Positions 45,274-54,322 of a stretch of DNA of 64,000 nucleotides are shown one piece after another. The notes below the pieces were generated by a model. That model was not told the origin of the DNA. It saw nothing but the letters and a program-made list of their open reading frames with translations, and made no database searches. A program made the translations under genes and the position numbers. Source of the DNA: VRUE01 sp963732225 (GTDB lineage: Bacteria; Actinomycetota; Thermoleophilia; Solirubrobacterales; 70-9); contig CAVSYR010000002.1 of the NCBI GenBank assembly GCA_963732225.1, positions 558,001 to 622,000 of the forward strand, given 5' to 3'. The stretch's first letter is position 1; every line of letters starts with the position of its first letter.

Positions 45274-46659
45274 ATGCCCTCGCTTGACGCGCTCCCGCTG
45301 GCAGCGTCGGCGTCGAATCTGCTCGCCGCCCGCGAGCAGATGGCCTTCACCCTCGCTTTTCACATCGTCCTCTCCTGCCTCGGCGTAGCGCTGCCGGCGA
45401 TGATCCTGATCGCCAACTACGTCGGGCTCAAACGCGGCGAGGAGGCGGCGATGGAGCTGGCCCGCCGCTGGTCGAAGGCGATGGCGGTCACCTTCGCCGT
45501 CGGCGCCGTCACCGGCACCGTGCTCAGCTTCGAGTTCGGCCTGCTCTGGCCCCACTTCATGGACCGCTTCGGCGCCGCCTTCGGCATCGCCTTCGCGATC
45601 GAGGGGCTCTTCTTCTTCACCGAGGCGATCTTCCTGGCGATCTACATCTACGGTTGGAAGCGGCTCAGCGGCTGGGCCCACTGGTGGTCCGGCGTGCCGA
45701 TGGTGGTGACCGGGATCGGCGGCGCCTTCTCCGTCGTCGCCGCCAACGCCTGGATGAACCAGCCGCAGGGCTTCACGCTCGACGCGGCCGGCAAAGTCGT
45801 CGACACCGCCCCGCTGAAGATCCTCTTCAACCCGGCGACCGGCTACGAGGTTCCGCACATGATCCTCGCCGCCTACATGGTGGTCGGCTTCCTCGTCGCC
45901 TCGATCTATGCGGTCGGGATGCTGAAAGGCCGCCGCGACCGCCTGCACCGGCTCGGCCTGCTGATCCCACTGACGATCGCCTGCATCGCGACGCCGGTTC
46001 AGCTCTTCGTCGGCGACACCGCGGCGCGCGAAGTCGCCGACAACCAGCCGGCCAAGTTCGCCGGCATGGAGTGCATCCAGAAGACCGGCACTCACCAGAC
46101 CGAGTATGTCGGCGGCATCTGCACCAGCGACGGGGTCAAGGGCGCGATCCCGATCCCCGACCTCGACTCTTTCCTGGTCGGCTTCCACGCCGACACCAAG
46201 GTCATCGGCCTCGTCAACATCCCGGCCGACGACCGGCCGCCCGCCAACACGATGCTGCACCTCGCCTTCGACGGCATGGTCGGGATCGGCAGCGCGCTGC
46301 TGCTGCTTGGCGCCTGGCTCGCCTTCGCCTGGTGGCGCCGCCGCGACATCCCGCAGACGCCCTGGTTCCTGCGCGCCGTGGCGATCTCCGGGGCGGGCGC
46401 GATCCTCGCCCTCTGGATGGGCTGGATCGTCACCGAGGTCGGCCGCCAGCCCTGGATCGTGCAGGGCTACATGCGCACCTCCGAAGCGGTCACCGACGCC
46501 AAGGGGATCTGGTTCAGCTTCGGCCTCGTGCTGCTGCTCTACGCGGCGATCGGGACGATCGCGATCCTGGTCCTGCGCTCGATGTCGCGGCGCTGGCGCG
46601 AGGGCGACCCCGAAACAGACGTCCCCTATTCCCCCACAACCGAGAGCCGATGGGCCTGA
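45274..46659 (+). CDS. cydA: cytochrome bd oxidase subunit I
   Basis: 461 residues, about 9 TM helices. N-terminal AREQMAFTLAFHIVLSCLG with heme-ligand His H30, then GLLWPHFMDRFGAAFGIAFAIEGLFFFTEAIF and GYEVPHMILAAYMV with a further ligand. The short Q-loop marks the CIO/short-loop class. It oxidises quinol and reduces O2 in the membrane. The final codons lie within hairpin repeat copy 2. cydB follows after 49 bases; no cydDC genes are in the window. Confidence 0.93.
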   Translation: MPSLDALPLAASASNLLAAREQMAFTLAFHIVLSCLGVALPAMILIANYVGLKRGEEAAMELARRWSKAMAVTFAVGAVTGTVLSFEFGLLWPHFMDRFGAAFGIAFAIEGLFFFTEAIFLAIYIYGWKRLSGWAHWWSGVPMVVTGIGGAFSVVAANAWMNQPQGFTLDAAGKVVDTAPLKILFNPATGYEVPHMILAAYMVVGFLVASIYAVGMLKGRRDRLHRLGLLIPLTIACIATPVQLFVGDTAAREVADNQPAKFAGMECIQKTGTHQTEYVGGICTSDGVKGAIPIPDLDSFLVGFHADTKVIGLVNIPADDRPPANTMLHLAFDGMVGIGSALLLLGAWLAFAWWRRRDIPQTPWFLRAVAISGAGAILALWMGWIVTEVGRQPWIVQGYMRTSEAVTDAKGIWFSFGLVLLLYAAIGTIAILVLRSMSRRWREGDPETDVPYSPTTESRWA

Positions 46660-46694
46660 AAACGGTCTATATCTCTGCTTTGGGTCCCGTCGGC
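46646..46694. repeat. 49-bp hairpin repeat, copy 2
   Basis: Same element as at 24904-24952, in the same orientation. Outer arms GCCGATGGG and CCCGTCGGC pair with one T-G wobble. The repeat contains the last codons and TGA (46657-46659) of cydA and ends 14 bases before the cydB ATG. It therefore supplies a structured spacer between two genes that must be co-expressed. Confidence 0.8.
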
Positions 46695-46708
46695 CGGAAG
46701 GTTGGGGC

Positions 46709-47728
46709 ATGACACGGGCCGACGTCTGCGCCGGGATCCTCTGGGTTGGCGCGACCTTTTATGCGCTCTTCGGCGGCGCCGACTTTGGTGCCGGCTTCTG
46801 GGACCTGGTGGCCGGCGGAGCCGAGCGCGGCGAGCGGCCGCGGGCGCTGATCCAGCGCTCGCTGACCCCGGTCTGGGAGGCCAACCACGTCTGGTTGATC
46901 TTCATCCTCGTCGTCCTCTGGACCGCCTTCCCGCCCGCCTTTAGCGCCGTGATGACGACGCTCTACGTGCCGATCGCCCTGGCCGCGGTCGGCATCGTCC
47001 TGCGCGGCTCCGGCTTCGCCTTTCGCAAGTCGATCGTCGGCCTCGCCGGGCGCCGTGCCGCCGGCGCCACCTTCGCCGTCTCCTCGCTGCTGACCCCGTT
47101 CTTCATGGGCGCGGTGGTCGGCGCGGTCGCTTCGGGCAACGTCCCGGCCGACGGCAACGGCGCCCCGTTCTCGAGCTGGCTGGAGCCGCTGCCGCTGTTG
47201 ACCGGGGCGATGTTCGTCGCCAGCGGCGCCTACCTCTCCGCCGCCTTCCTGATCGGCGACGCCCGCCGCTCGGGGGACGAGGAGCTCGCCGGATACTTCG
47301 CCCGCCGCGCCCTCGCCGCTGCCACCGTCGCCGGGATCGCGGCGGCCTTTGGCCTGATCGAGTTGCACGCCGAAGCCCGCTACATCTTCGACCGCCTGAT
47401 CGACCAGGGCCTGCCGCTGGTGATCCTCTCCGCTCTCTGCGGGATCGGCGTCGCCGCCCTGCTCGTCGCCGCCGTCCGTGGGCGCAGCGCCGCCCGCTCG
47501 CAGTACCTGCGCCCGCTCGCTGGCGGCGCCGTGATCGCGGTGATCTGGGGCTGGGGCGTCGCCCAGTTCCCCTACCTCTTGCCGACCTCGCTGAAGATCA
47601 CCGAAGCGGCGGCCCCACCCGACACCCTGGCCGCCGTGGTCATCGTCTTCATCGTCGCCGCGATCCTCGTCCTGCCCGCCCTCGGCTTGCTCTACTGGCT
47701 CTCGCAGAAGGAACTGCTCGGTGAGTGA
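46709..47728 (+). CDS. cydB: cytochrome bd oxidase subunit II
   Basis: 339 residues from ATG at 46709, about 8-9 TM helices. GGADFGAGFWDLVAGG, PVWEANHVWLIFILVVLWTAFP and RGSGFAFRK are the CydB signature. It partners CydA in the bd oxidase. The end overlaps the GTG of the HAD gene by 8 bases, so the three may be one transcript. Confidence 0.93.
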   Translation: MTRADVCAGILWVGATFYALFGGADFGAGFWDLVAGGAERGERPRALIQRSLTPVWEANHVWLIFILVVLWTAFPPAFSAVMTTLYVPIALAAVGIVLRGSGFAFRKSIVGLAGRRAAGATFAVSSLLTPFFMGAVVGAVASGNVPADGNGAPFSSWLEPLPLLTGAMFVASGAYLSAAFLIGDARRSGDEELAGYFARRALAAATVAGIAAAFGLIELHAEARYIFDRLIDQGLPLVILSALCGIGVAALLVAAVRGRSAARSQYLRPLAGGAVIAVIWGWGVAQFPYLLPTSLKITEAAAPPDTLAAVVIVFIVAAILVLPALGLLYWLSQKELLGE

Positions 47729-48401
47729 GCCCGGCGCGGTGCGCGCGGTCCTCTTCGATATCGATGGGACGATCCTCGTTACCGGCGGCGCTGGCGGGGT
47801 CGCCTGGCAGCGCGCCTTCGAGGAGCTGCACGGGGTCGAGGCAAACATCGCCGAACACACCGACGCCGGCATGACCGACCCCGAGATCGCGGCGATCATC
47901 TTCCGCGAGGTGATCGGTCGCGAGGGAACGCAGGAAGAGCGTTCGAAAGCGATCGGCTGCTACCTCAAGCACCTGCCCGGCGCGGTCGCCGATTCGGATG
48001 GCTACCGGGTGATGCCGGGGATCGAGCAGCTGCTGCCGCGCCTGATCGAGGACGGCGTCCTGCTCGGCCTGGTCACCGGCAACATCGAGGCCGCTGCCCA
48101 CATCAAGCTCGCCCGCGCCCGCCTCAATCGCTTCTTCAGCTTCGGCGGCTACGGCTCGGACTCGGCCGATCGCACCGAGGTAACCAAGGCGGCCCTCTCC
48201 CGCGGCGCCCTCGTATCAGGCGGCACCCTCGCCGACGGCGCCTGCATCGCGATCGGCGACACCCCGCGCGACGTCAGCGCCGGCCACGGCGCCGGCATCG
48301 AGGTGGTCGGCGTCGCCACCGGCAGCTACAGCGTCGAGCAGTTGGGCCAGGCGGGCGCCGACTGGGCGCTCTCCTCGGTGTCCAGCGGTTTCCCGCTCTA
48401 G
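47721..48401 (+). CDS. HAD-superfamily phosphatase
   Basis: 226 residues from GTG at 47721. Motif I is FDIDGTIL, motif II VTGN, motif III Lys near the KAALSRG stretch, and motif IV IGDTPRD. The helical cap is at about 20-95. This resembles phosphoglycolate-phosphatase-like (PGP/Gph) enzymes. The substrate is unknown. It overlaps cydB by 8 bases, but no functional link to respiration is evident. Confidence 0.85.
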   Translation: MSEPGAVRAVLFDIDGTILVTGGAGGVAWQRAFEELHGVEANIAEHTDAGMTDPEIAAIIFREVIGREGTQEERSKAIGCYLKHLPGAVADSDGYRVMPGIEQLLPRLIEDGVLLGLVTGNIEAAAHIKLARARLNRFFSFGGYGSDSADRTEVTKAALSRGALVSGGTLADGACIAIGDTPRDVSAGHGAGIEVVGVATGSYSVEQLGQAGADWALSSVSSGFPL

Positions 48402-48464
48402 TAGGCTCAGCGGCGGTCCCAAGCAGTTGAAGTAAGCCGTCGTCGACCTCACGCAGGGGAAGGT

Positions 48465-51047
48465 TTGGCTCTTCACGCCCGCAGGGCATTGGGACCGCTG
48501 GTTGTTTTGGGACTGCTCCTCCTCGTGGGGCCGGCTCCGGCTGCCGCTGGCGAATTCGGGATCGCGCCCGAAGGCTTCACGGCGCGGATGCTGAACGCCG
48601 AAGGCAACGCGGAGGACCGCGCCGGTGCCCACCCCGATCGGCTGCTGATCGACTTCGCGCTCAACCTCGAAGGCGGCAGTGCCCGTGACCTCGGTTTCGA
48701 CTTGCCTCCGGGGTTGGCGATCAACGCCGCGGCGGTGCATCCCTGCCCGCGCCAGCTCGTCGAAGCCGGAGAAGAATGCCCCGCCGAGAGTCAGGTGGGT
48801 AGCTTCGAACTCGTCCTCTCGGGGGGGCCCGCCGGGAAATTGGCCCTGTTCGAGCTGGCATCGCCGCCGGGCCAGCCGGTCGCCTTCGGCACCAAATCGT
48901 CCTTCTCCTCGCCGGTGACGACGGAACTGCGCCCCGGAGACTTCGGCATCAGCGTAGGGGTCAGCGAACTGCCGCAGGAACCGATCGTCGAAGGCCACCT
49001 CGAACTCTGGGGGGTGCCGGCAGATCATCAGCAAGGCACCTCGATCCCGCGCGAACCGCTGCTCAGCGCGCCCTCGACCTGCGGCCCGCTGGCCTTCGGC
49101 TTTCGCGTGCGCTCGTGGGAAGAAGGGGCGCCGTGGCTCGGTGCCACTGCGGAAACCCCAGCGCTGACCGGCTGCCAGGACCTCCCCTTCGAACCGAACG
49201 TCCAGGTGAGCCTTACCGACCCCGTGGCCGACTCTCCGACGGGTATGCGGACGGAGCTGAGCATGCCGCCGGAAAGCGGCGCTGAAGGACTTGCCCAGGC
49301 ACAGATCAAGGACGTCACGATCGCGATGCCCGCCGGCATCGGCCTCTCCCCGGGGGGCGCCGCCGGGCTCTCGGCCTGCAGCGACGCCGAGCTCGGGCTT
49401 GGCAGCGGGGCGGCGGCGCACTGCCCGGCGTCCTCGAAGGTGGGCACGGTCGAACTCGCCTCACCGGCAATCGTGGGCGCCCTCAGCGGGACGATCTATC
49501 TCGCGACCGAAAAGCCCGGCCAGCGATTCCGCGTCTTCGTTGTCGTCAGCGCCGCCGGCACCACGCTCAAGTTCGTCGGGGCATTGCCCGCCGCGGCTGG
49601 CGGCGAACGGCTCTCCGCGGTGCTGCCGGACCTGCCGCCGCTTGCGATCAGCCGCCTGGTGATCAGCCTCGATGGGGGCGGCGGGGCGCTGCTGGCGTCG
49701 CCCCTTGCTTGCGGTACGGCGACCGCCGCCGCCGCCTTCGATCCGTACGGGGGCGGGGCGCCGTCGACGGTCACCGCCGGCGTGCCGATCGCCCCCGTGC
49801 CGCCGGCGCCGGCGTGCACCGCGGCGCCGTTCTCGCCGCAGCTGATCACCACCACAACCAACCGCCGTGCCGGCCGGCCAACCTCGTTCTCCTCGACGGT
49901 GCGGCGCCGGCAGGGAGAACAGCTGCCGTCCCGGCTCGCGGTGACCCTGCCGGCCGGGTTGAGCGCCCAACTGGGCGCCGTACCGGCCTGCCCGCCGGCG
50001 GCGATCACGGCGGCAAGCTGTCCCGCCGCGAGCAGGGTGGGGAGCGTGCGCGCCAAGATCGGCTCCGGGCCCAGCAGCGCGACGCTGCAAGGCGACGTGT
50101 ACCTAACGGGCCCCTTTCGCGGCGCTCCCTTCGGCACGCTGATCGAGCTCCCGACTGCGATCGGTCCCTTCAACCTCGGCTCGATCTCACTCCGCGGCGC
50201 GGCCGAGCTGAACGCGCGCAGCGGCCGCCTCACCGTCACCACCGATCGCCTCCCGGATTCATACGAAGGCGTCCAGGTCCGCTTCCAGGAAATCGCGCTG
50301 AGCATGGACCGGCAGGGCTTCGTCCGCAACCCGACCAGCTGTTCGCCGAGCGGCACCGAGATGCAGCTGGAAGCGCAGGGTGGCGCCACGGCGAGCGCCA
50401 GCAGTCCCTTCCGGGCTCGCGATTGCGGCCGGCTCAGCTTTCGGCCGGCGATCCGGATGACCCTCCTGGGCTCCGGGCAACTGCACCGCCACGGCCACCC
50501 CGGGCTGCTGGCAAGCGTCCGCTTGCCCTCCGGGGGCGCCAACCTGCGGGCGCTCAAGATGTCGCTGCCGCCGATCCTCGGCTTCGGTCCCGGCGGCCTC
50601 AAGGAGATCTGCTCGCGCCCTGACGCGATCGCCGGCGACTGCCCCGCGGGCTCGCGGATCGGCAGCGCCACCGCCCGGACCCCGCTGCTGGCCGAGCCGC
50701 TACGGGGCAGCGTCTACGTGGCGCAGCCGTCCGGGAGCGGCCTGCCCGACATATGGACCCACCTCGAGGGCGGCGGCATCGAGATGAACCTGCGGGGTGG
50801 GGCACCGGCCCAGGGCGGGTCCACGGCGATCGATTTGACCGGGCTGCCGGACCTGCCGCTCTCCTCGCTCTCGTTGCGGCTGCGGCCGGGTGCGCGGAGC
50901 GCGATCTCGTTTCAGGCGCGGCCCTGTCACGACGGTACGTTGCGCTCACTGACGGCGCCGGTCTCGCTGCGGGGCCAGAACTCCGCGCGCCGGGCGCTTT
51001 CGGTCCGGATCGGCGCAAAGGCCGGCTGCCGGTCAGGCGGTGGATGA
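48465..51047 (+). CDS. large secreted protein with Cys-Pro repeat modules
   Basis: 860 residues from TTG at 48465 (RBS GGGGAAGG). The signal peptide is followed by beta-rich modules. A recurring pattern, LPPGL..N..., then C-x(n)-CPA-x-S-x-VG, appears at least four times: HPCPRQL...CPAESQVGS, CSDAEL...CPASSKVGTVEL, CPPAAI...CPAASRVGSVRA and CSRPDA...CPAGSRIGSATA. I cannot name the family. The stop overlaps the ATG of the MMPL transporter gene (ATGA), so they are coupled. It could be an exported partner of the transporter. Confidence 0.75.
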   Translation: MALHARRALGPLVVLGLLLLVGPAPAAAGEFGIAPEGFTARMLNAEGNAEDRAGAHPDRLLIDFALNLEGGSARDLGFDLPPGLAINAAAVHPCPRQLVEAGEECPAESQVGSFELVLSGGPAGKLALFELASPPGQPVAFGTKSSFSSPVTTELRPGDFGISVGVSELPQEPIVEGHLELWGVPADHQQGTSIPREPLLSAPSTCGPLAFGFRVRSWEEGAPWLGATAETPALTGCQDLPFEPNVQVSLTDPVADSPTGMRTELSMPPESGAEGLAQAQIKDVTIAMPAGIGLSPGGAAGLSACSDAELGLGSGAAAHCPASSKVGTVELASPAIVGALSGTIYLATEKPGQRFRVFVVVSAAGTTLKFVGALPAAAGGERLSAVLPDLPPLAISRLVISLDGGGGALLASPLACGTATAAAAFDPYGGGAPSTVTAGVPIAPVPPAPACTAAPFSPQLITTTTNRRAGRPTSFSSTVRRRQGEQLPSRLAVTLPAGLSAQLGAVPACPPAAITAASCPAASRVGSVRAKIGSGPSSATLQGDVYLTGPFRGAPFGTLIELPTAIGPFNLGSISLRGAAELNARSGRLTVTTDRLPDSYEGVQVRFQEIALSMDRQGFVRNPTSCSPSGTEMQLEAQGGATASASSPFRARDCGRLSFRPAIRMTLLGSGQLHRHGHPGLLASVRLPSGGANLRALKMSLPPILGFGPGGLKEICSRPDAIAGDCPAGSRIGSATARTPLLAEPLRGSVYVAQPSGSGLPDIWTHLEGGGIEMNLRGGAPAQGGSTAIDLTGLPDLPLSSLSLRLRPGARSAISFQARPCHDGTLRSLTAPVSLRGQNSARRALSVRIGAKAGCRSGGG

Positions 51048-54000
51048 GCGACGGCAGCCCCTTGCCGGGGCCCCCCGCGGCGAAGATCGCCACCCGCCTT
51101 GCCGGCCTGGTGACCAGGCGGGCGCGGCTTGTGGTCGCGATCTGGGTCGCCCTGGTCGTCGTCCTCGCCGTGCAGGGCCGCAACGCCGAAAAGGAACTCG
51201 CGATCCACCCGCTGCTGGTCGGCGGCACCGATGTCGCCCGCGCCCACGAGATCTCCCTGCGCGAGTTCGGCAACGACTACCCGATCATCGTCCTGCTGCG
51301 CGGGCCCCAGCCGGCGGTCGAACGCCAGGGCCGGCTCCTGGCCGCACGGCTCGGCGCGCTGCCCCGCGTCCTCGTCGTCTCTCCCTGGGCAAAGGGGGGG
51401 ACGGTCGACGGCCTCCACCCGCGGCCAGGGGTCGCGGCTTTGCTGTTGCGCACGGCGAGCGGCGGAGGCGACAATGTCTCCGACCTGCTGCCGCCGGTGC
51501 AGCAGCGGGTCGACGCCACGGTGAAGGGACCGGTGCGCGTCAGCCTCGCCGGCCTGCCGGTGATCATCAACTCGATCCGCGACTCGAGCAGCAGCGCCAA
51601 CTCGATCGGCGAGCTGATCGCGGTTCCCGTCCTGCTCCTCGTCCTGCTCTTCGTCTTTCGCTCGTTGCTCGCCGCACTGACGCCGCTGCTGGTCGGGGGC
51701 ATGGTGGTGAGCGCCACTCGCGGCCTGCTCGTCCTGCTCTCGGGCGTCGTCGAAATTGATCTCTTCGCCCTGCTCGTCAGCGCGATGATGGGCCTCGCGC
51801 TTGGCGTCGACTACTCGTTGCTCGTCGTCTCGCGTTTTCGCGAAGAGCGAGAAACCAGCGATCTCCCCACCGCCATCCAGACGACGATCGGCGCGACCTC
51901 GCGCTCGATCCTGCCCGCGGGGGGCGCGCTGCTGCTGGCGATCCTGATCGTCCCGGTCCTGCTTCCGGGCGTGCTGATCCTCTCGGTGGCAATCGGAGTC
52001 GCCCTGGCGACCGTGCTCAGCATGTTCTCGGCCTTCTTCATCGTGCCCGCCATGCTGACTCTTTTCGGCGACAACCTCGATCGCTGGGCGCTGCCGAAAC
52101 GGCGCGCCGGCGGTGGCGCCGCGCTGGGTTGGAGCCGTCGGCTCAGGGCCCACCCGGGGGTCGCCCTGGTCTTCGTCTTCGTCCTGCTGCTGCTCTCGGG
52201 GTTGGCCTTCAACCTCGATTCCGGCGTTGCGACCGCGGGCCTGCTGCCGCCCAGTGACCCCGGCCGGCAGCAGACCGAAGAAGTCGAACGGGCGCTTGGC
52301 CCGGGCTGGGTGGCGCCGATGGAAGTGGTCGTCGACGGTCGCGGCAGTCCGGTCACGACCCCGTCGCGCCTGCGCGCGCTCGCCGCCCTGCAGCGGCACG
52401 TCGAAGCCGAGCCGGGTGTGGCCAGCACCGCCGGGATGATTCCGATTGAGCGCGGGACGCGGAAGCTGGCGGGGCTCGGCGGGGAACTGGAACGGCAGGA
52501 ACGCGGCTTGAATCGGCTCGAATCGGGCATCGCCAGGATCGGCGACGGCGCGGCCCTCAGCAGTGCTGGCTTGCGCCGCGGCGCCAGCGGTTCGGAAGCG
52601 GTCTCGTCAGGGGTCAGCGCGGCCGGCGCCGGAGCCGACGCCCTGGCCAGTGGCCTGCAGCAGACGAGCAGCGGCTCCGCCCGCTTGGCACGGGGCCTCG
52701 ACCACGCTGGTGAGGGCAGCGGCGAAGTCGCTCGCAGCGCCGATAGGGCGAGCAACGGCGCCAGCCAGCTGGCCCACGGGCTCGCCAAGGCGCAGGAAAA
52801 CACCGGCGAAATCCAGGACAGCGCACGGCTGTTCAGGAACGCGATGCGCTCCGGCGAAGCCCGGCTCGGCGAAGTCGACGCCCCCCTGCAGAGCAGCGAA
52901 GAACAGCTCGCCGCGGCTCGCCAGGCGCTGCAGCGGATGACGACCGGCCGCAGCGACCCCGAATACGCCGCGGCGCTGGCCGCGGTCGAAGAGGCGAGCC
53001 GCCATCTCACGGGTAGGAATCCCGAAACGGGCGAAGCGGATCCGTCTGCCCAGGGCGTGAAGGCGGCGGTGGAAAGAGCGGACGGGCAGTTCGGGGTTGG
53101 CCTGTACCTGGCAAACAGGCTGGAACGCAACGGGCAGCAGGCGAACAACGGCGTCGAAAAGCTCGCCGACGCCTCGGCGAAGCTCGACCGCGGCCTGCGG
53201 CGCCTCGCCGCCGGCGGCCAGCAGGTCTCCGACGGCATCGCCTCGCTCGCGCACGGGGGGCAGCAGCTCTCCCCGGCGCTGCAGCGCCTCAGTAACGGGG
53301 CCGCGCACCTGACCGGTGGCCTGGCCTTGCTTGCCGGCGGCAGCGGACGCCTGGCCAGCGGATTGCGCCAAGGCGCCGCCCAATCGCGGAAGCTGCCGCT
53401 CGCGCTTCGCCGCCTCAACCAGGGCCTGAAAGCCCGGCGCGGCAACGGCGCCGCGACCCAGTTGCATCGCTCGCCAGGCCTCTTTCGCTCCGGCTACTTC
53501 GTCCTTGCCGCGCTCGATGGCAGCCGACCACAGCGCCGCCAGCAGGTGAACGCGCTGGTCAACATCGACCGCGGCGGCACCGATGCCCGCCTGCTCGTGG
53601 TCCCCAGCGACGCCCCGACCACGGAACGAGCGCGTGCACTTACCAAGGATCTCGAAGCCGAAGCCGCAGCGCTGTCGCGCAAGACCGGCACCGAAGCGGT
53701 CGTCGGCGGCATCGGCCCGGCCACCACGGCGATCAACGACGAGTTCCGCTCGCAGGCGCCGCTGATCCGCCTCGCCCTTTCGTTGATCAGCCTGATCATC
53801 CTGATCCCGCTCCTGCGCTCGCTGGTGGTCCCGATCCTGACCGTGGTCATCAACTTGCTCACGGTCAGCGCCACCTTCGGCGTGCTCTCACTGCTCTTCA
53901 ACAACTCCCTGCTCGGCGGGCCGGGCTACGTCGACGCGACGATGATCCCCGAGATCATCATCGTGATCTTCGCCCTCGCGATCGATTACGAGGTCTTCAT

Positions 54001-54322
54001 CTTCGCCCGCATCCGCGAGGAATACGTGCGCACCGGCTCGACCGAGGCCGCGGTCGCCGGCGGCCTCGACCGCACCGCGCACGTCGTCACCGGCGCGGCG
54101 ATCATCATGATCACCGTCTTCCTCGCCTTCTCGATCTCGGAGTTCGCCTCGATCCGCGACTTCGGGATCGCCCAGACGATCGCCATCCTCATCGATGCCT
54201 TCGTCGTCCGGCTCGTCGTCGTGCCGGCACTGATGCTCTGGCTCGGCGACCGCTGTTGGTGGATGCCGCGCTGGCTCGGCCGGTTCAGCGCCCGCGATCA
54301 GGCCAGCGAGCAGCGCGCCTGA
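51044..54322 (+). CDS. MMPL/RND-family transporter with large coiled loop
   Basis: 1092 residues from ATG at 51044. There are two 5-6-helix blocks (about 190-370 and 895-1060), typical of MMPL lipid exporters, and a GVDYSLLVVSRFREER motif in the first block. The second extracytoplasmic loop is unusually long (about 430-880) and full of heptad-like and Gly-Leu repeats (LASGLQQTSSGSARLARGL..., LARGLDHAGEGSGEVARS) like YhgE/Pip-type tethers. It is coupled to the secreted CPxS protein. The end overlaps the convergent cfa gene by 25 bases. Confidence 0.85.
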   Translation: MSDGSPLPGPPAAKIATRLAGLVTRRARLVVAIWVALVVVLAVQGRNAEKELAIHPLLVGGTDVARAHEISLREFGNDYPIIVLLRGPQPAVERQGRLLAARLGALPRVLVVSPWAKGGTVDGLHPRPGVAALLLRTASGGGDNVSDLLPPVQQRVDATVKGPVRVSLAGLPVIINSIRDSSSSANSIGELIAVPVLLLVLLFVFRSLLAALTPLLVGGMVVSATRGLLVLLSGVVEIDLFALLVSAMMGLALGVDYSLLVVSRFREERETSDLPTAIQTTIGATSRSILPAGGALLLAILIVPVLLPGVLILSVAIGVALATVLSMFSAFFIVPAMLTLFGDNLDRWALPKRRAGGGAALGWSRRLRAHPGVALVFVFVLLLLSGLAFNLDSGVATAGLLPPSDPGRQQTEEVERALGPGWVAPMEVVVDGRGSPVTTPSRLRALAALQRHVEAEPGVASTAGMIPIERGTRKLAGLGGELERQERGLNRLESGIARIGDGAALSSAGLRRGASGSEAVSSGVSAAGAGADALASGLQQTSSGSARLARGLDHAGEGSGEVARSADRASNGASQLAHGLAKAQENTGEIQDSARLFRNAMRSGEARLGEVDAPLQSSEEQLAAARQALQRMTTGRSDPEYAAALAAVEEASRHLTGRNPETGEADPSAQGVKAAVERADGQFGVGLYLANRLERNGQQANNGVEKLADASAKLDRGLRRLAAGGQQVSDGIASLAHGGQQLSPALQRLSNGAAHLTGGLALLAGGSGRLASGLRQGAAQSRKLPLALRRLNQGLKARRGNGAATQLHRSPGLFRSGYFVLAALDGSRPQRRQQVNALVNIDRGGTDARLLVVPSDAPTTERARALTKDLEAEAAALSRKTGTEAVVGGIGPATTAINDEFRSQAPLIRLALSLISLIILIPLLRSLVVPILTVVINLLTVSATFGVLSLLFNNSLLGGPGYVDATMIPEIIIVIFALAIDYEVFIFARIREEYVRTGSTEAAVAGGLDRTAHVVTGAAIIMITVFLAFSISEFASIRDFGIAQTIAILIDAFVVRLVVVPALMLWLGDRCWWMPRWLGRFSARDQASEQRA

